Shown here: piece by piece, positions 41,363 through 51,700 of the stretch
How the letters are laid out: each line of letters opens with the position of its first letter
Position numbering within the stretch: position 1 is the first letter of the stretch
Assembly: GCA_016744335.1 (NCBI GenBank)
Contig: JADGEO010000003.1
Span: 58,891-122,890 of the forward strand
Length of the DNA stretch: 64,000 bases
DNA from: Anaerolineales bacterium
GTDB taxonomy: Bacteria; Chloroflexota; Anaerolineae; Anaerolineales; Villigracilaceae
Direction of reading: 5' to 3'
The notes under the pieces: generated by a model
What the model was told of the DNA's origin: nothing
What the model saw: the letters and a program-made list of their open reading frames with translations, nothing else
The model's database searches: none
Translations under genes and position numbers: made by a program

Positions 41363-41391
41363 TCAAATCAAAAGGGAAAGAGAAGTAATAA

Positions 41392-41868
41392 ATGACATCA
41401 ACGTCAAAGAGCTGTGTTTTCTGTCAAAAGAAGATACAGGAAAATCACTTTTTTGCATCAGAAAACTTTCTTGCAATTTATAATATCGCCCCGATATTGC
41501 CTGGGCATTCGATGGTTATCCCAAAACTACATCACCAAAGTATCACAGAGCTAAGCGATCCCGAATTGTGCGAGATGACCCTTTTTGCGCGCAAGACAGT
41601 AAACCTTTTGATGAAGACCTTTGGCGCAAAGGCTTTTAATTGGACGATACAGGAAGGGGAGGAGGCTGGGCAAACAGTTCCACATTTGCATCTGCACCTG
41701 ATCCCCAGAGTAGAGAAAGACTTACCACATCCGGGGGATTGGTATCCTTTGCTCAAAGAAAGCGAAGCAAAAATAATTGATAGTGATGTGCGATCAAGAT
41801 TTTCTTATGATGAAATAGTGCAGGTTGTTGAAAGAATAAGGTCGGTAGCTAAAGAAATGCTAGGTTGA
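41392..41868 (+). CDS. HIT-family (histidine triad) hydrolase
   Basis: A 158-aa protein with the histidine triad PHLHLHLIPR at about residues 100-109. The N-terminus has CVFCQKK, a zinc-binding CxxC often present in HIT proteins, and GHSMVIPKLHH. HIT enzymes hydrolyse nucleoside phosphoramidates or dinucleoside polyphosphates. The layout is closest to the Hint/Fhit-like bacterial group; the substrate is unknown. It converges with the RecD2 gene. Confidence 0.93.
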   Translation: MTSTSKSCVFCQKKIQENHFFASENFLAIYNIAPILPGHSMVIPKLHHQSITELSDPELCEMTLFARKTVNLLMKTFGAKAFNWTIQEGEEAGQTVPHLHLHLIPRVEKDLPHPGDWYPLLKESEAKIIDSDVRSRFSYDEIVQVVERIRSVAKEMLG

Positions 41869-41895
41869 AAACCACACTCTATCAAAATACCTTTT

Positions 41896-44130
41896 TCAGT
41901 ACTCCCCCTTTAAACGACCATCCAAAGCCGTGAAGCGATGGGCAACTTTATTATTGCGCACTGCCATTCCGATTGCTCGCTGGCTGCCAGCCAGGACGCA
42001 GAGTTTCTTCGCTCTGGTGATGGCGGTATAGAAGAGATTGCGCTGTAGCATCATATAATGCTGGGTCACAACCGGCATCACGATCACGGGGGATTCTGAA
42101 CCCTGGGCTTTGTGCACAGAAATGGCATAAGCTAAAGCCAATTCATCCGCTTCGTTCCATTCATAGCTCACAGAACGACCATCAAAATCTATGCTCAGGC
42201 TGTGTTCGATCAGATTGATAGTTTGAATAAAGCCAATGTCCCCGTTATAGACATCTTTATCGTAATTATTGCGCGTTTGCATGACTTTATCCCCGGGGCG
42301 GAAGATGGTGCCGAAGAGTTGGCGTTCTGCTTTCTGCGGAGAGGGCGGATTGAGTTTCTGCTGCAAACGCTGATTGAGCGTGGTCACGCCTGCCGGACCT
42401 CTATACATGGGAGAAAGGACTTGGATATCCTGTAGGGCATCGAAGCCAAATTTCTTCGGGATACGCTCAGTGACCACATCCACGACCCAATCGGCGGCAG
42501 CGGTGGCATCTTCTGCGGGGAAAAGGAAGAACTCTCCCTTCCCTTCTTTGGCGAAGATGGGCATCTGCCCCTGATTGATGCGGTGGGCGTTGGTGATAAT
42601 TTGTGAATTAGCGGCTTGGCGAAAGATGGTTTTCAGGCGGGTAACGGGGACAGTCTCACTGGCGATGATGTCTCGGAGCACATCCCCTGCGCCAACCGAA
42701 GGGAGCTGATCCACATCTCCGCTGAAGAGAAGGTGCGTGCCAGCAGATAAGGCTTTGAGAAGATTATTGGTCAGTAGCAGATCGAGCATGGAGGCTTCGT
42801 CCACGACGAGAAAATCAATGGGGAGGGGATTCTCTGCATTATGCTTGAAACCTTCTACAGGAGAGAAACTCAGCAAACGATGAATGGTGCTGGCAGATCG
42901 TCCTGTTGCTTCTGATAAACGCTTGGCGGCGCGTCCGGTGGGTGCGGCTAGGGCGTAGCGTTTATTCTGGCTTTCGAGGGCGGTGATTAAGGCTCTGAGA
43001 CAGGTGGTTTTGCCTGTGCCGGGTCCACCGGTCAGGATGCTGACTGGTGTTTTGAGTGCCATCTCTATTGCTTTTTGCTGTTCGGGGGAAAGACTTTGAT
43101 CTGGCAGGCTGATCTGGCTACTTACAGTGTATGTAGAATCCTTCAGAGCACGCAGTTGTTCGGCAACGCCTTTTTCGCCGAAGTAGAAGGGCGTCAGGTA
43201 GATGACGGGGGTGCCGTAGGCGGCTTGGTTTTCGGCAAGCAAGCCTCGGGCAGGAGCGTTTTCGGGAGCGTCCATCTGAGAAAGAATTTCGGGGCGGATG
43301 CGCTCATCCACAGCGAGCCGATCCAATGCGGGGGGAATCAAATCCAAAGAAACTTCTAAAATTTCTGCGGCACGTTGGGCGAGTTGCTCACGCGGGGAGT
43401 AGACGTGCCCGTTATTGATGCTTTCGTTGAGGGCAAAAACCAGCCCGGCTTCGATGCGGGAGGGGTGCTCTTTGGTTAGGCCAAGAGCCTGAGCGATATT
43501 ATCGGCGGTTTTGAAACCGATGCCGTAGATATCGCGCTCGAGCTGGTAGGGGTTTTTCTGCACGACTTCCAGCGAACTATCGCCGTAATTTTTGTAGATT
43601 TTGATCGCAAGATTGGTACTGATGCCATGCCCGTGCAGAAAAAGCATAATCTCTTTGACCTGCTTCTGCTCATCCCAGGCGGCAACTATTTTCTGGCTGC
43701 GGTCGGGACCAATGCCGGAAACTTCGCGCAGGGTTGCTGGTTTTTTCTCAATCACATCCAGCGTTTCTTCTCTGAAGCGCGCCACAATCCGCTCTGCTAG
43801 ACGGGGACCGATACCCTTGATCATGCCGGAGCCGAGATAGCGCTCAATGCCCGCAACGGTGGCAGGCAGGGCTTGCTCGCAAACTTCAACGTTAAATTGT
43901 TGTCCGTGTTTGGGATGGTTGATCCACTGCCCCTGCAAACGCAGATGTTCTCCCGGAGAGATTTCTGGCAGATTGCCAACCACAGTGGCGAGACCATCTC
44001 GGCTCAAACCTGGGATGCGTTGATTGGGCATCCTCCTGCCTTTGCCCTCTGGTCGCAGACGCAGGACGGTGTATCCGTTTTCGTGGTTGTAGTAGGTGAT
44101 TCGCTCGACAGAGCCGGTTAGGGCAGGCAT
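41896..44130 (-). CDS. recD2: RecD2-type ATP-dependent DNA helicase
   Basis: A 744-aa superfamily 1 helicase of the RecBC-independent RecD2 (YrrC) type. The N-terminal OB-like region (GSVERITYYNHENGYTVLRL) is followed by tandem helix-hairpin-helix motifs (IKGIGPRLAERI, VSGIGPDRSQKI). Motor domains show Walker A LTGGPGTGKTTCL, Walker B LVVDEASMLDLLL and the UvrD-like C-terminal LAYAISVHKAQGSE. It unwinds DNA 5' to 3' in repair and recombination. Its start lies 228 bases from the divergent drmD start. It may be a repair gene captured by the island or a chromosomal gene. Confidence 0.95.
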   Translation of the reverse strand: MPALTGSVERITYYNHENGYTVLRLRPEGKGRRMPNQRIPGLSRDGLATVVGNLPEISPGEHLRLQGQWINHPKHGQQFNVEVCEQALPATVAGIERYLGSGMIKGIGPRLAERIVARFREETLDVIEKKPATLREVSGIGPDRSQKIVAAWDEQKQVKEIMLFLHGHGISTNLAIKIYKNYGDSSLEVVQKNPYQLERDIYGIGFKTADNIAQALGLTKEHPSRIEAGLVFALNESINNGHVYSPREQLAQRAAEILEVSLDLIPPALDRLAVDERIRPEILSQMDAPENAPARGLLAENQAAYGTPVIYLTPFYFGEKGVAEQLRALKDSTYTVSSQISLPDQSLSPEQQKAIEMALKTPVSILTGGPGTGKTTCLRALITALESQNKRYALAAPTGRAAKRLSEATGRSASTIHRLLSFSPVEGFKHNAENPLPIDFLVVDEASMLDLLLTNNLLKALSAGTHLLFSGDVDQLPSVGAGDVLRDIIASETVPVTRLKTIFRQAANSQIITNAHRINQGQMPIFAKEGKGEFFLFPAEDATAAADWVVDVVTERIPKKFGFDALQDIQVLSPMYRGPAGVTTLNQRLQQKLNPPSPQKAERQLFGTIFRPGDKVMQTRNNYDKDVYNGDIGFIQTINLIEHSLSIDFDGRSVSYEWNEADELALAYAISVHKAQGSESPVIVMPVVTQHYMMLQRNLFYTAITRAKKLCVLAGSQRAIGMAVRNNKVAHRFTALDGRLKGEY

Positions 44131-44358
44131 GAGGAGAAGTATACCTTTGTTAGGGGAGGGAATGGCCGTAATTTATGATGCCTCACAATTACCCTTGTCC
44201 GTCATCTTTCTGCGCTACCCCCATGAAATCAGGCTGAATTTTCATCTGTAAGGCGTAAGAAAGATGGAGTACAATAAGACAGTATTCTTCATCAATCCCA
44301 CAGGGGAGTATTTAAGGACAGTAATTTCCAACGTAAAATAGACTTTAGGGAACAAAAA

Positions 44359-47300
44359 ATGGTCTCTTCTAGCAGTGCAGTACCAGAACAAGGACAACTC
44401 GTAACAGTTCGACAGCGCAGGTATGTAGTCACGGATGTGCAGAAGAGTTCCTTGCCGCCCAGCCCTTTGGCACTCTCGCCTGACGAACAACAGCATTTGA
44501 TTTCCTTGCGTTCGATAGAAGATGATGCTTTGGGGGAAACGCTGGATGTGATTTGGGAGTTGGAGCCTGGTGCAAAGATTGAAGAGACCGTTGGTTTGCC
44601 AGAAGTAAAGGGCTTTGATGTGCCCGAAAGATTGGATGCCTTTTTGGATGCGGTGCGCTGGGGGGCGATTTCATCGGCAGATATGCGCGCTTTGCAAGCC
44701 CCATTTCGCAGTGGCATTGAAATTGAAGATTATCAGCTTGATCCACTTGTGCGTGCTATCCAGATGCCGCGCGTCAATTTGTTGATTGCCGATGATGTCG
44801 GTTTGGGGAAAACGATTGAAGCCGGATTAATCGCCCAAGAGTTGATCGTGCGTGCCAGGATACGCTCGGTGTTGATTGTTTGTCCAGCAGGTTTGCAGAT
44901 TCATTGGCGGGACCAGATGCGGGATAAGTTCGGACTGGAGTTCCGCATCGTTGACGGGGAATTGGTCAAGGATTTACGGCGCACACGCGGCATCCATGCC
45001 AATCCGTGGAAGCATTTCCCACGCCTGATTACATCCATCGACTATATCAAACGTGATCGCCCAATGCGCCTGATGCGTGAAGTGCTCCCGGCTGAGGGAG
45101 AAACCGTCTACCCACGCCCCTTCGATTTGCTAATTGTGGACGAGGCGCACAACGCCGCCCCATCAGGGACGGGGGAATATGCGATTGATTCGCTGCGCAC
45201 GCAGGTCATTCGTACATTGACGCGCCATTTTGAACATCATCTCTTTTTGACTGCTACACCCCATAACGGTTACCCAAACAGCTTTACCGCTCTCTTGGAA
45301 ATGCTCGACCATCAGCGTTTTGCGCGTGGCATCTCGCCTAATCCCAGTCAATTGGAAAGCATTATGGTGCGCAGACTTAAATCTGAGTTTGTGAACTGGG
45401 CAGGAAAAAGCAAATTCAAACAGCGTATTTTGGATGTAATCGAAGTTGATTATGATGAAGGCGAGCGCAATGCGCACCGTTGGCTGCGTGAATATACTCA
45501 ATTGCGCCGCAAATCTGCCCAGAGTAATACAGAACGTTACGCGACTGAATTTGTGCTCAAACTGCTCAAAAAACGTCTTTTTTCTTCCCCCGCAGCATTC
45601 AGGATGACTTTGGAAAAGCATCTCTCCTCACTTAAAAAGAGCGTTGATAAGGAAAGTAAGTCGAAGAAAAGCGTTGCCCCCGGCATTCTGCGGAGGCGCA
45701 TTGCCCAAATGGATGAAGAATACGCTCTGGATGACGAGTACGAAGAAGCGATCCAGGATGCGGTGGATACAGCATCGAATGTTTTCGAGACGCTCACTGA
45801 GCGTGAAAAGTTTCTTTTAGAGGAAATGCGAAAATGGGCGGAGCGTGCTACCTATCAGCTTGATAGCAAAACACAAAGATTTCTCAAATGGCTGGAAGAA
45901 ACTGTCAAAACCGATGGCGCATGGAATGATGAGCGCGTGATTATCTTCACCGAATACCGCGCTACGCAGAACTGGCTCCAGGATTTGTTCGCACGCTCAG
46001 GGCTGGGCGCAGAAGGGCGTTTGCTAACGCTCTACGGTGGTATGGATAAGGACGAGCGCGAAGAAGTCAAAGCCGCTTTTCAGGCACGTCCCGATCAAAG
46101 CCCGGTGCGGATTTTGCTGGCAACCGATGCCGCTTCTGAAGGGATTGACTTACAAAATTATTGTCATCGTCTTGTTCATTTTGAAATCCCTTGGAATCCC
46201 AACCGTATGGAACAGCGCAACGGACGCGTGGATCGTCATGGACAGCGGCACGATGTTTTGATTTATCATTTTGTAGGCAAGGGCTATCAGGGACGTAATG
46301 AGTTGGATACAGTCCCCGTTGGTGATTTAGAAGGTGATCTTGAATTTCTAATGCGTGCCGCTCGTAAAGTACAGCAAATTCGCGAGGATTTGGGCAAGGT
46401 TGGTCCTGTGATCGCCAGTCAGGTTGAAGATGCGATGCTCGGTAAACGCGAGCGATTGGATACGCAACTAGCCGAAGATGCCGCGCAAGCCGGTCGTCAA
46501 ATGCTAAAGTTTGATCGTGACCAACAAGCGATGGTTGCACAACATTATGAACTTTTGCAGGAAACGCGTCGAAACTTGAAACTTTCACCAGAGCGTGTGA
46601 AGAAAGTCGTAGATGTGGCACTAGCACTTGCCGGGCAACCTGATTTATTACCCACGCAAGAGGTGGATGGACCCGCCCTCGAAGGCGATGCCTACCATTT
46701 GCCTGCCCTAAGCGGCAGTTGGGGAAATGCTGGTGATGGTCTTTTACATCCCCATACTCAGAAGATACGTCCGATTGTTTTTGATCATCGGCAAGCAGAG
46801 AGACGCGATGATGTTGTTTTAGCACATCTCAACCATCGTCTCGTACAGATGGCGTTGCGTTTGTTGCGAGCGGAAGTTTGGTCGAATAATGCCAAGCTTT
46901 TCCGTGTGACGGCTCGACAGGTGCCGAATGATGTTCTTAACACGCCTGCTGTGGTCGCTCACGCGCGTTTGGTCGTGACGGGGGGAGATAGCCACCGTCT
47001 GCATGAAGAGATCATTATGGCGGGCGGCGTGATTCGTGAGGGACGTTTTAGACGTTTGAATGTGGGCGAAACGAAAAATGCAATTAACGCAGGCAGTGAA
47101 AAGCCAGTCTCTGAAAACGTAGAGCAAAGCTTGATTGAAATTTGGCCCAAAATAGAAAGCTCATTAGTTGCTGCGCTGGATGCGCGCATGAAGGAGCGTC
47201 TCTACGGGATGCAGAAATTGCTGGCAGAACGCACAGCCAAAGAAAGCAATGATATTCGCGCTGTGCTGACTGAGTTGGAGAAAAATATCGCCGCTGAATT

Positions 47301-47526
47301 AAAGCGTTTGGATAAGCCTGAACAATTGGCTCTTTTTGACAATTTCAAACAAGATGAGTTCGACCAGCTTAACCGCAACCTGGCGGCTTTACGTGCTCGT
47401 TTGAAGCAAATTCCTGATGAAATTGAGCAGGAAGTGGCATTGATTGAAGAGCGTTACGCTGACCCAACGCCGCGCCTCTTCCCAGTGGCTATAACCTTCT
47501 TGGTGCCAGAAAGGCTTAAAAACTAG
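44359..47526 (+). CDS. drmD: DISARM SNF2-like helicase DrmD
   Basis: A 1055-aa SNF2/DEAH helicase. The N-terminal ~100 residues precede the motor, which begins DYQLDPLVRAIQMPRVNLLI. Walker A is DDVGLGKTIEAGL (about residue 143), the DEAH box is LLIVDEAHNAAP (about 259), motif III is LTATPHNGY and the C-terminal motif VI region is NPNRMEQRNGRVDRHGQ (about 609). A long helical tail follows. Size, order and neighbours (adenine methylase, DrmA, DrmB, DrmC) identify it as DrmD, which defines class 1 DISARM phage defence. It is the first gene of an 18.6-kb same-strand operon; only 3 nt separate it from the next gene. Confidence 0.93.
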   Translation: MVSSSSAVPEQGQLVTVRQRRYVVTDVQKSSLPPSPLALSPDEQQHLISLRSIEDDALGETLDVIWELEPGAKIEETVGLPEVKGFDVPERLDAFLDAVRWGAISSADMRALQAPFRSGIEIEDYQLDPLVRAIQMPRVNLLIADDVGLGKTIEAGLIAQELIVRARIRSVLIVCPAGLQIHWRDQMRDKFGLEFRIVDGELVKDLRRTRGIHANPWKHFPRLITSIDYIKRDRPMRLMREVLPAEGETVYPRPFDLLIVDEAHNAAPSGTGEYAIDSLRTQVIRTLTRHFEHHLFLTATPHNGYPNSFTALLEMLDHQRFARGISPNPSQLESIMVRRLKSEFVNWAGKSKFKQRILDVIEVDYDEGERNAHRWLREYTQLRRKSAQSNTERYATEFVLKLLKKRLFSSPAAFRMTLEKHLSSLKKSVDKESKSKKSVAPGILRRRIAQMDEEYALDDEYEEAIQDAVDTASNVFETLTEREKFLLEEMRKWAERATYQLDSKTQRFLKWLEETVKTDGAWNDERVIIFTEYRATQNWLQDLFARSGLGAEGRLLTLYGGMDKDEREEVKAAFQARPDQSPVRILLATDAASEGIDLQNYCHRLVHFEIPWNPNRMEQRNGRVDRHGQRHDVLIYHFVGKGYQGRNELDTVPVGDLEGDLEFLMRAARKVQQIREDLGKVGPVIASQVEDAMLGKRERLDTQLAEDAAQAGRQMLKFDRDQQAMVAQHYELLQETRRNLKLSPERVKKVVDVALALAGQPDLLPTQEVDGPALEGDAYHLPALSGSWGNAGDGLLHPHTQKIRPIVFDHRQAERRDDVVLAHLNHRLVQMALRLLRAEVWSNNAKLFRVTARQVPNDVLNTPAVVAHARLVVTGGDSHRLHEEIIMAGGVIREGRFRRLNVGETKNAINAGSEKPVSENVEQSLIEIWPKIESSLVAALDARMKERLYGMQKLLAERTAKESNDIRAVLTELEKNIAAELKRLDKPEQLALFDNFKQDEFDQLNRNLAALRARLKQIPDEIEQEVALIEERYADPTPRLFPVAITFLVPERLKN

Positions 47527-47529
47527 CAT

Positions 47530-48768
47530 ATGGAAAAAACAGATTACAACACCTCACGAAAAAACAGAATGATCAATCTCTCCTTGATTGTTCTGAGCCT
47601 TATTCTTTTTGGGGGAGTGCTTTGGGGCTTCTTTACTTTTATTTATCAAGAAGGGGCTACAGAAGTCATTTTAGATGAATCTGCATACGGATCAGAATAT
47701 CAAGGAAAAGAAAGTCTTGTGAAGTTGATTTTCGAAATACAGCCATTGAAAGCTGACAGTGAAGGTAAAGAGTATTTCCCTCTTTATCTCAATAGTATTT
47801 ATGTGAGTGGAGGTAGCGTAAACAATCCAGTTTGTCTCGAGAGTATCACGCTTTCAGAAATATCCCAAAGCCTTATATCACTTTCAACAGGCGTTTTTAA
47901 TACGCTTGAGCAACCTGAGCCTTCATTTTTATTCGAAGATATGTGCGATGAAAAAGATGGGACACATTTTTATTTGCGAAGTGCTCAACTCAATCAACCA
48001 TCAGAAGAAGCAAAAATCGTAAAAATAACACAGCCATATTTTCTTCAAAACCTATCCAGTTGGATTATCAAGAACGAGTTATATCCGTTAGATGGAAAAA
48101 CTGTACGGTTAGGTGTTTGGGTAGGCATAAAAGATTCTGTAGGGGACTTGGACTACATCCAACCAGATACAAGTTTCGAATTGTACCTTTCCCAATGGGA
48201 TGCAACAAAAATAACCTTGATAAAGTCTCACTACATAACTTTTCGCGCCGCAGGAGAAACACTGATGCAAGTCAACCCTGCGATGTTGGCGATTGTTGAC
48301 TTTGAGAGACCCAAAACAACCAAGGTCATTTCGAGCATTATTTTAAGTATTCTGTTTTTCTTTATCGTGATGTTGATTTTTATTCGTGATATAGGGAGTG
48401 CCATTGAAGGCTTTGTTGGTATTCTCTTTGGGCTTTGGGGTATTCGTGAGGTACTGATTCCGCCTGAAGTTACGGGTACGACTTTGATTCACACAGCTAT
48501 TCTTTTCCTTTATTTGTTACTGGCTTGGGCAGCTCTTGTTCGCTTTATTATCAGGCCGTTTTTTCGCAAAAAAGAAACTGTTTTAGTTCAATCTGAAGTT
48601 GAAAAAGAGCCTGTCGTAGAAAACATTTCTTTACCAGAGCATCCTATTAGTCCAGATACAACAACCCATATAGCAAACGCTGAATACCCCAAAGCATTTA
48701 TGACCATTCTAGGTTTTATTGCATTTTTGCCAGGACTATATTATTTTTTCAAAAGAAATGACGATTAA
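47530..48768 (+). CDS. Membrane protein of unknown function embedded in the DISARM operon
   Basis: A 412-aa protein. An N-terminal transmembrane helix (NLSLIVLSLILFGGVLWGFF, residues ~17-38) is followed by a ~220-residue soluble domain with two or more cysteines (NNPVCLESI, EDMCDE). Two to three hydrophobic helices follow (~265-345), then a charged loop (RKKETVLVQSEVEKEP) and a final helix ending KRNDD. The soluble domain should face outside the membrane. I recognise no family. It begins 3 nt after drmD and ends 27 nt before drmMI, so it is expressed with the system. Base composition is AT-richer than drmD. It is not one of the known DISARM core genes. Confidence 0.85.
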   Translation: MEKTDYNTSRKNRMINLSLIVLSLILFGGVLWGFFTFIYQEGATEVILDESAYGSEYQGKESLVKLIFEIQPLKADSEGKEYFPLYLNSIYVSGGSVNNPVCLESITLSEISQSLISLSTGVFNTLEQPEPSFLFEDMCDEKDGTHFYLRSAQLNQPSEEAKIVKITQPYFLQNLSSWIIKNELYPLDGKTVRLGVWVGIKDSVGDLDYIQPDTSFELYLSQWDATKITLIKSHYITFRAAGETLMQVNPAMLAIVDFERPKTTKVISSIILSILFFFIVMLIFIRDIGSAIEGFVGILFGLWGIREVLIPPEVTGTTLIHTAILFLYLLLAWAALVRFIIRPFFRKKETVLVQSEVEKEPVVENISLPEHPISPDTTTHIANAEYPKAFMTILGFIAFLPGLYYFFKRNDD

Positions 48769-48795
48769 GCACTTGTTAGATATGAGAATGAACCT

Positions 48796-51700
48796 ATGAC
48801 CGCTAAACAACACGCCGAATGGCTTTCACTTTTAGAAATTTCGGGACCCTTTTTATCTTTACCGGTTTTGACGCGCATTTTCCCGCAGGGGATTGATGAT
48901 TTCAAGGCTGAGCGGGCGCGTTTGCTGAGAGATGCTTACGAAGAATGGGCGGATAATGTACAAGGCTTAGCCCCCGACCCCTTGGTGCAGGATGCTTGGG
49001 TGCGTTTTGTGCTCGAAACAGCCTTAGAGTATGACGATGAAGTCCTAAAAAGTGGGGCGGAGATCACGGAAGCCTTTTCGGTGGCGGTGCCGGAACACGG
49101 AGAAATGCTAAAGCCAGATTTAATGCTCATAGACCCCTCAGCAAGTGCGGGCGGGGAGCGATCCGTGCCGAGGCTTCTCATCCAAATTTTGCCTGCGGGG
49201 CAAGACCTCGAGAAGCCGCTCGCGGGCAGTCGCTGGAAATCATCCGTAGCAACACGCATGATGGATTTGCTACACGCTTTACAAGGCGAGCATCCCACAG
49301 CAACGCTGGGTTTATTAACAAATGGTGAGCATTGGATGCTGGTTTCGGCAACAAAGGGCGAGACAACGGGCTTTACTTCGTGGTATGCCTCGCTTTGGCT
49401 TGAAGAACGCCTAACCCTGCGCGCTTTTGCGGCGTTGCTGGGCGCACGGCGTTTCTTTGGCGTGCCCGAAGATGAAAGCCTACGTGCCCTGCTGGCGAAA
49501 AGTGTCAAAGACCAGCATGAGGTGACCGATACGCTCGGCTATCAAGTGCGCCATGCGGTCGAGATTTTGGTGCAGGCGGTAGATGTAGCCGACCGCGATG
49601 CGCAGGGGCGTTTGTTGGGGGACCTGGGCATGGATGCGCTCTATGAAGCCGCCCTAACGGTAATGATGCGCCTGGTCTTTTTGCTTTCTGCCGAAGAGCG
49701 CAAACTACTGCCCCTCGATGATCCTTTTTATGCCGAAAATTACGCCCTTTACCCCATGCGTGAGCAGTTGCGCAAGCTGGCAGACCAAACGGGTGAGGAG
49801 GTGCTAGAACGCCGCGCCGATGCCTGGAGCCGTTTGCTGGCACTTTTCCGCGCGGTTTATGCGGGGGTGCAACACGACCGCCTGCGTTTACCCGCCTATG
49901 GCGGCAGTTTATTTGACCCCGACCGTTTCCCCTTTTTGGAGGGGCGCGAGCCACAATCCGATTGGCGCGTAGATGCGGCGCAACCGATTCAGATCGACAA
50001 TCGCACGGTACTGCATTTGCTGGATTCTTTGCAGATATTGGGGATGAAGATGCCGGGCGGCGGGCGTGAATCACGGCGGATTTCTTTTCGGGCGTTGGAT
50101 ATTGAGCAGATTGGCCATGTGTACGAAGGTTTGCTGGATCATCAAGCCCTGCGCGCAAGCGAACCTGTTTTGGGCTTGGTCGGTGCCAAAAAGCAGGAAC
50201 CCGAAGTTGGGCTGAGTGCGCTCGAAAAATTCGCCACCCCAAACATAGATTTGGCAGAAAACGAAAAGCTGCTTAACTTTTTGCTAGAAGAAACCAAACG
50301 CTCTGAATCTGCCTTGAAAAAAGCCCTCGCCCAAAACCCAGACGATGTGGACGGCAACGCCCTGCGGATTGCCTGCGGCAACGATGCGGCACTTTATCAG
50401 CGCGTACTGCCTTTTGCGGGGCTATTACGCGTGGATGATTATGGCACGCCCATCGTGGTAGAAGCAGGCAGCGTTTATGTCACGTCTGGCACAACCCGCC
50501 GTGCCACTGGCACGCATTACACCCCGCGCAGTCTAACTGAGCCAATTGTGCAACATACCCTCGAGCCGCTGGTCTATACAGGACCCGCCGAAGGCAAGCC
50601 GAAGGAAGAATGGCAACTCAAAAGCCCAGAAGAATTGCTCGACCTGAAAGTCTGCGATATGGCGATGGGCAGTGGGGCGTTTTTGGTACAGGTGGTGCGC
50701 TATTTGTCGGAGCGGCTGGTCGAATCTTGGGAGCAATACCCAGTGAACAGTGATCAGTATTCACTGGTCAGTAGAGAGCAGTCACCGAATACTGACGAAC
50801 TGAATACTGAAAACCGAATACCGAATACTGAAACACCGAATACTGAAACACTGAATACTGACAACCGACTACTGGAAGCGAAGCGACTGATTTCCGACCG
50901 CTGTATTTACGGCGTGGATAAGAACCCGCTGGCAGTCGAGATGGCGAAACTCTCGCTCTGGCTGATTACGCTTGATAAAGCCAAACCTTTCAGCTTTTTA
51001 GATCACTCCCTAAAATGCGGTGATGCGCTGGTGGGCGCATCTGAAAAGGATTTTTTGCGCTGGGCACGCGGCTTGCTAAACGACCCCGCCCGCGCCGCCA
51101 GCAAAACGCTCTTCGATGAGAGCTTGCAAGAAGAAGTGAGGCTGGCACGCAAAAAGCGAGCCAAATTACAATCTTTTCAGGTACTCGACCTGCGCGACGC
51201 CGAACGCAAAGCCCTTTTGCTGGCAGAAGCGGATGCCGCGCTTGAACGCGTCAAATTGGGCGCAGACCTGCTCACAGGCACCAAACTGCTTGGCTTAAGC
51301 CAAAAAGAAAGCGACGATCTCTCCTCGCGCCTTTTGCTCGCTTATGTGGCAGGCGAAAGCATGGACAAACCCGATGCCGAAAAAGCCCTGCGCGCCGCCC
51401 GCAAGGAACGCGCCTTTCATTGGGAATTTGAGTTCCCAGAAGTATTCGAGCAAGGTGGTTTTAGTGTTTTTGTTGGCAACCCTCCGTTTTTGGGAGGAAC
51501 TCGTATTAGTACTACATTCGGGGTGAATTATTTTGATGTATTAAAAAACTTGTATCCATCTTTTTTTGGGCGTGCGGATATTTGCTCTCTATTTGTTGTT
51601 CGTGCATTCAGCTTACTCAGCAATCATGGAAACCAAGGGTTTATTACTACAAATACAATTGCACAAGGTGATACTAGAGAAACCGGACTTGAACATATTA

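Noticed and set aside
46067..46825. Minus-strand 252-residue frame inside drmD
   Set aside because: It lies antisense to helicase motif VI and the following region, with no independent signals.
49505..50242. Long minus-strand frame inside drmMI
   Set aside because: It is antisense to well-supported coding sequence, and its arginine/proline-rich composition is typical of shadow frames in GC-rich genes.
50738..50870. Repeats resembling a small CRISPR array
   Set aside because: Units are short, degenerate and contiguous without spacers, and they lie inside the open frame of drmMI.
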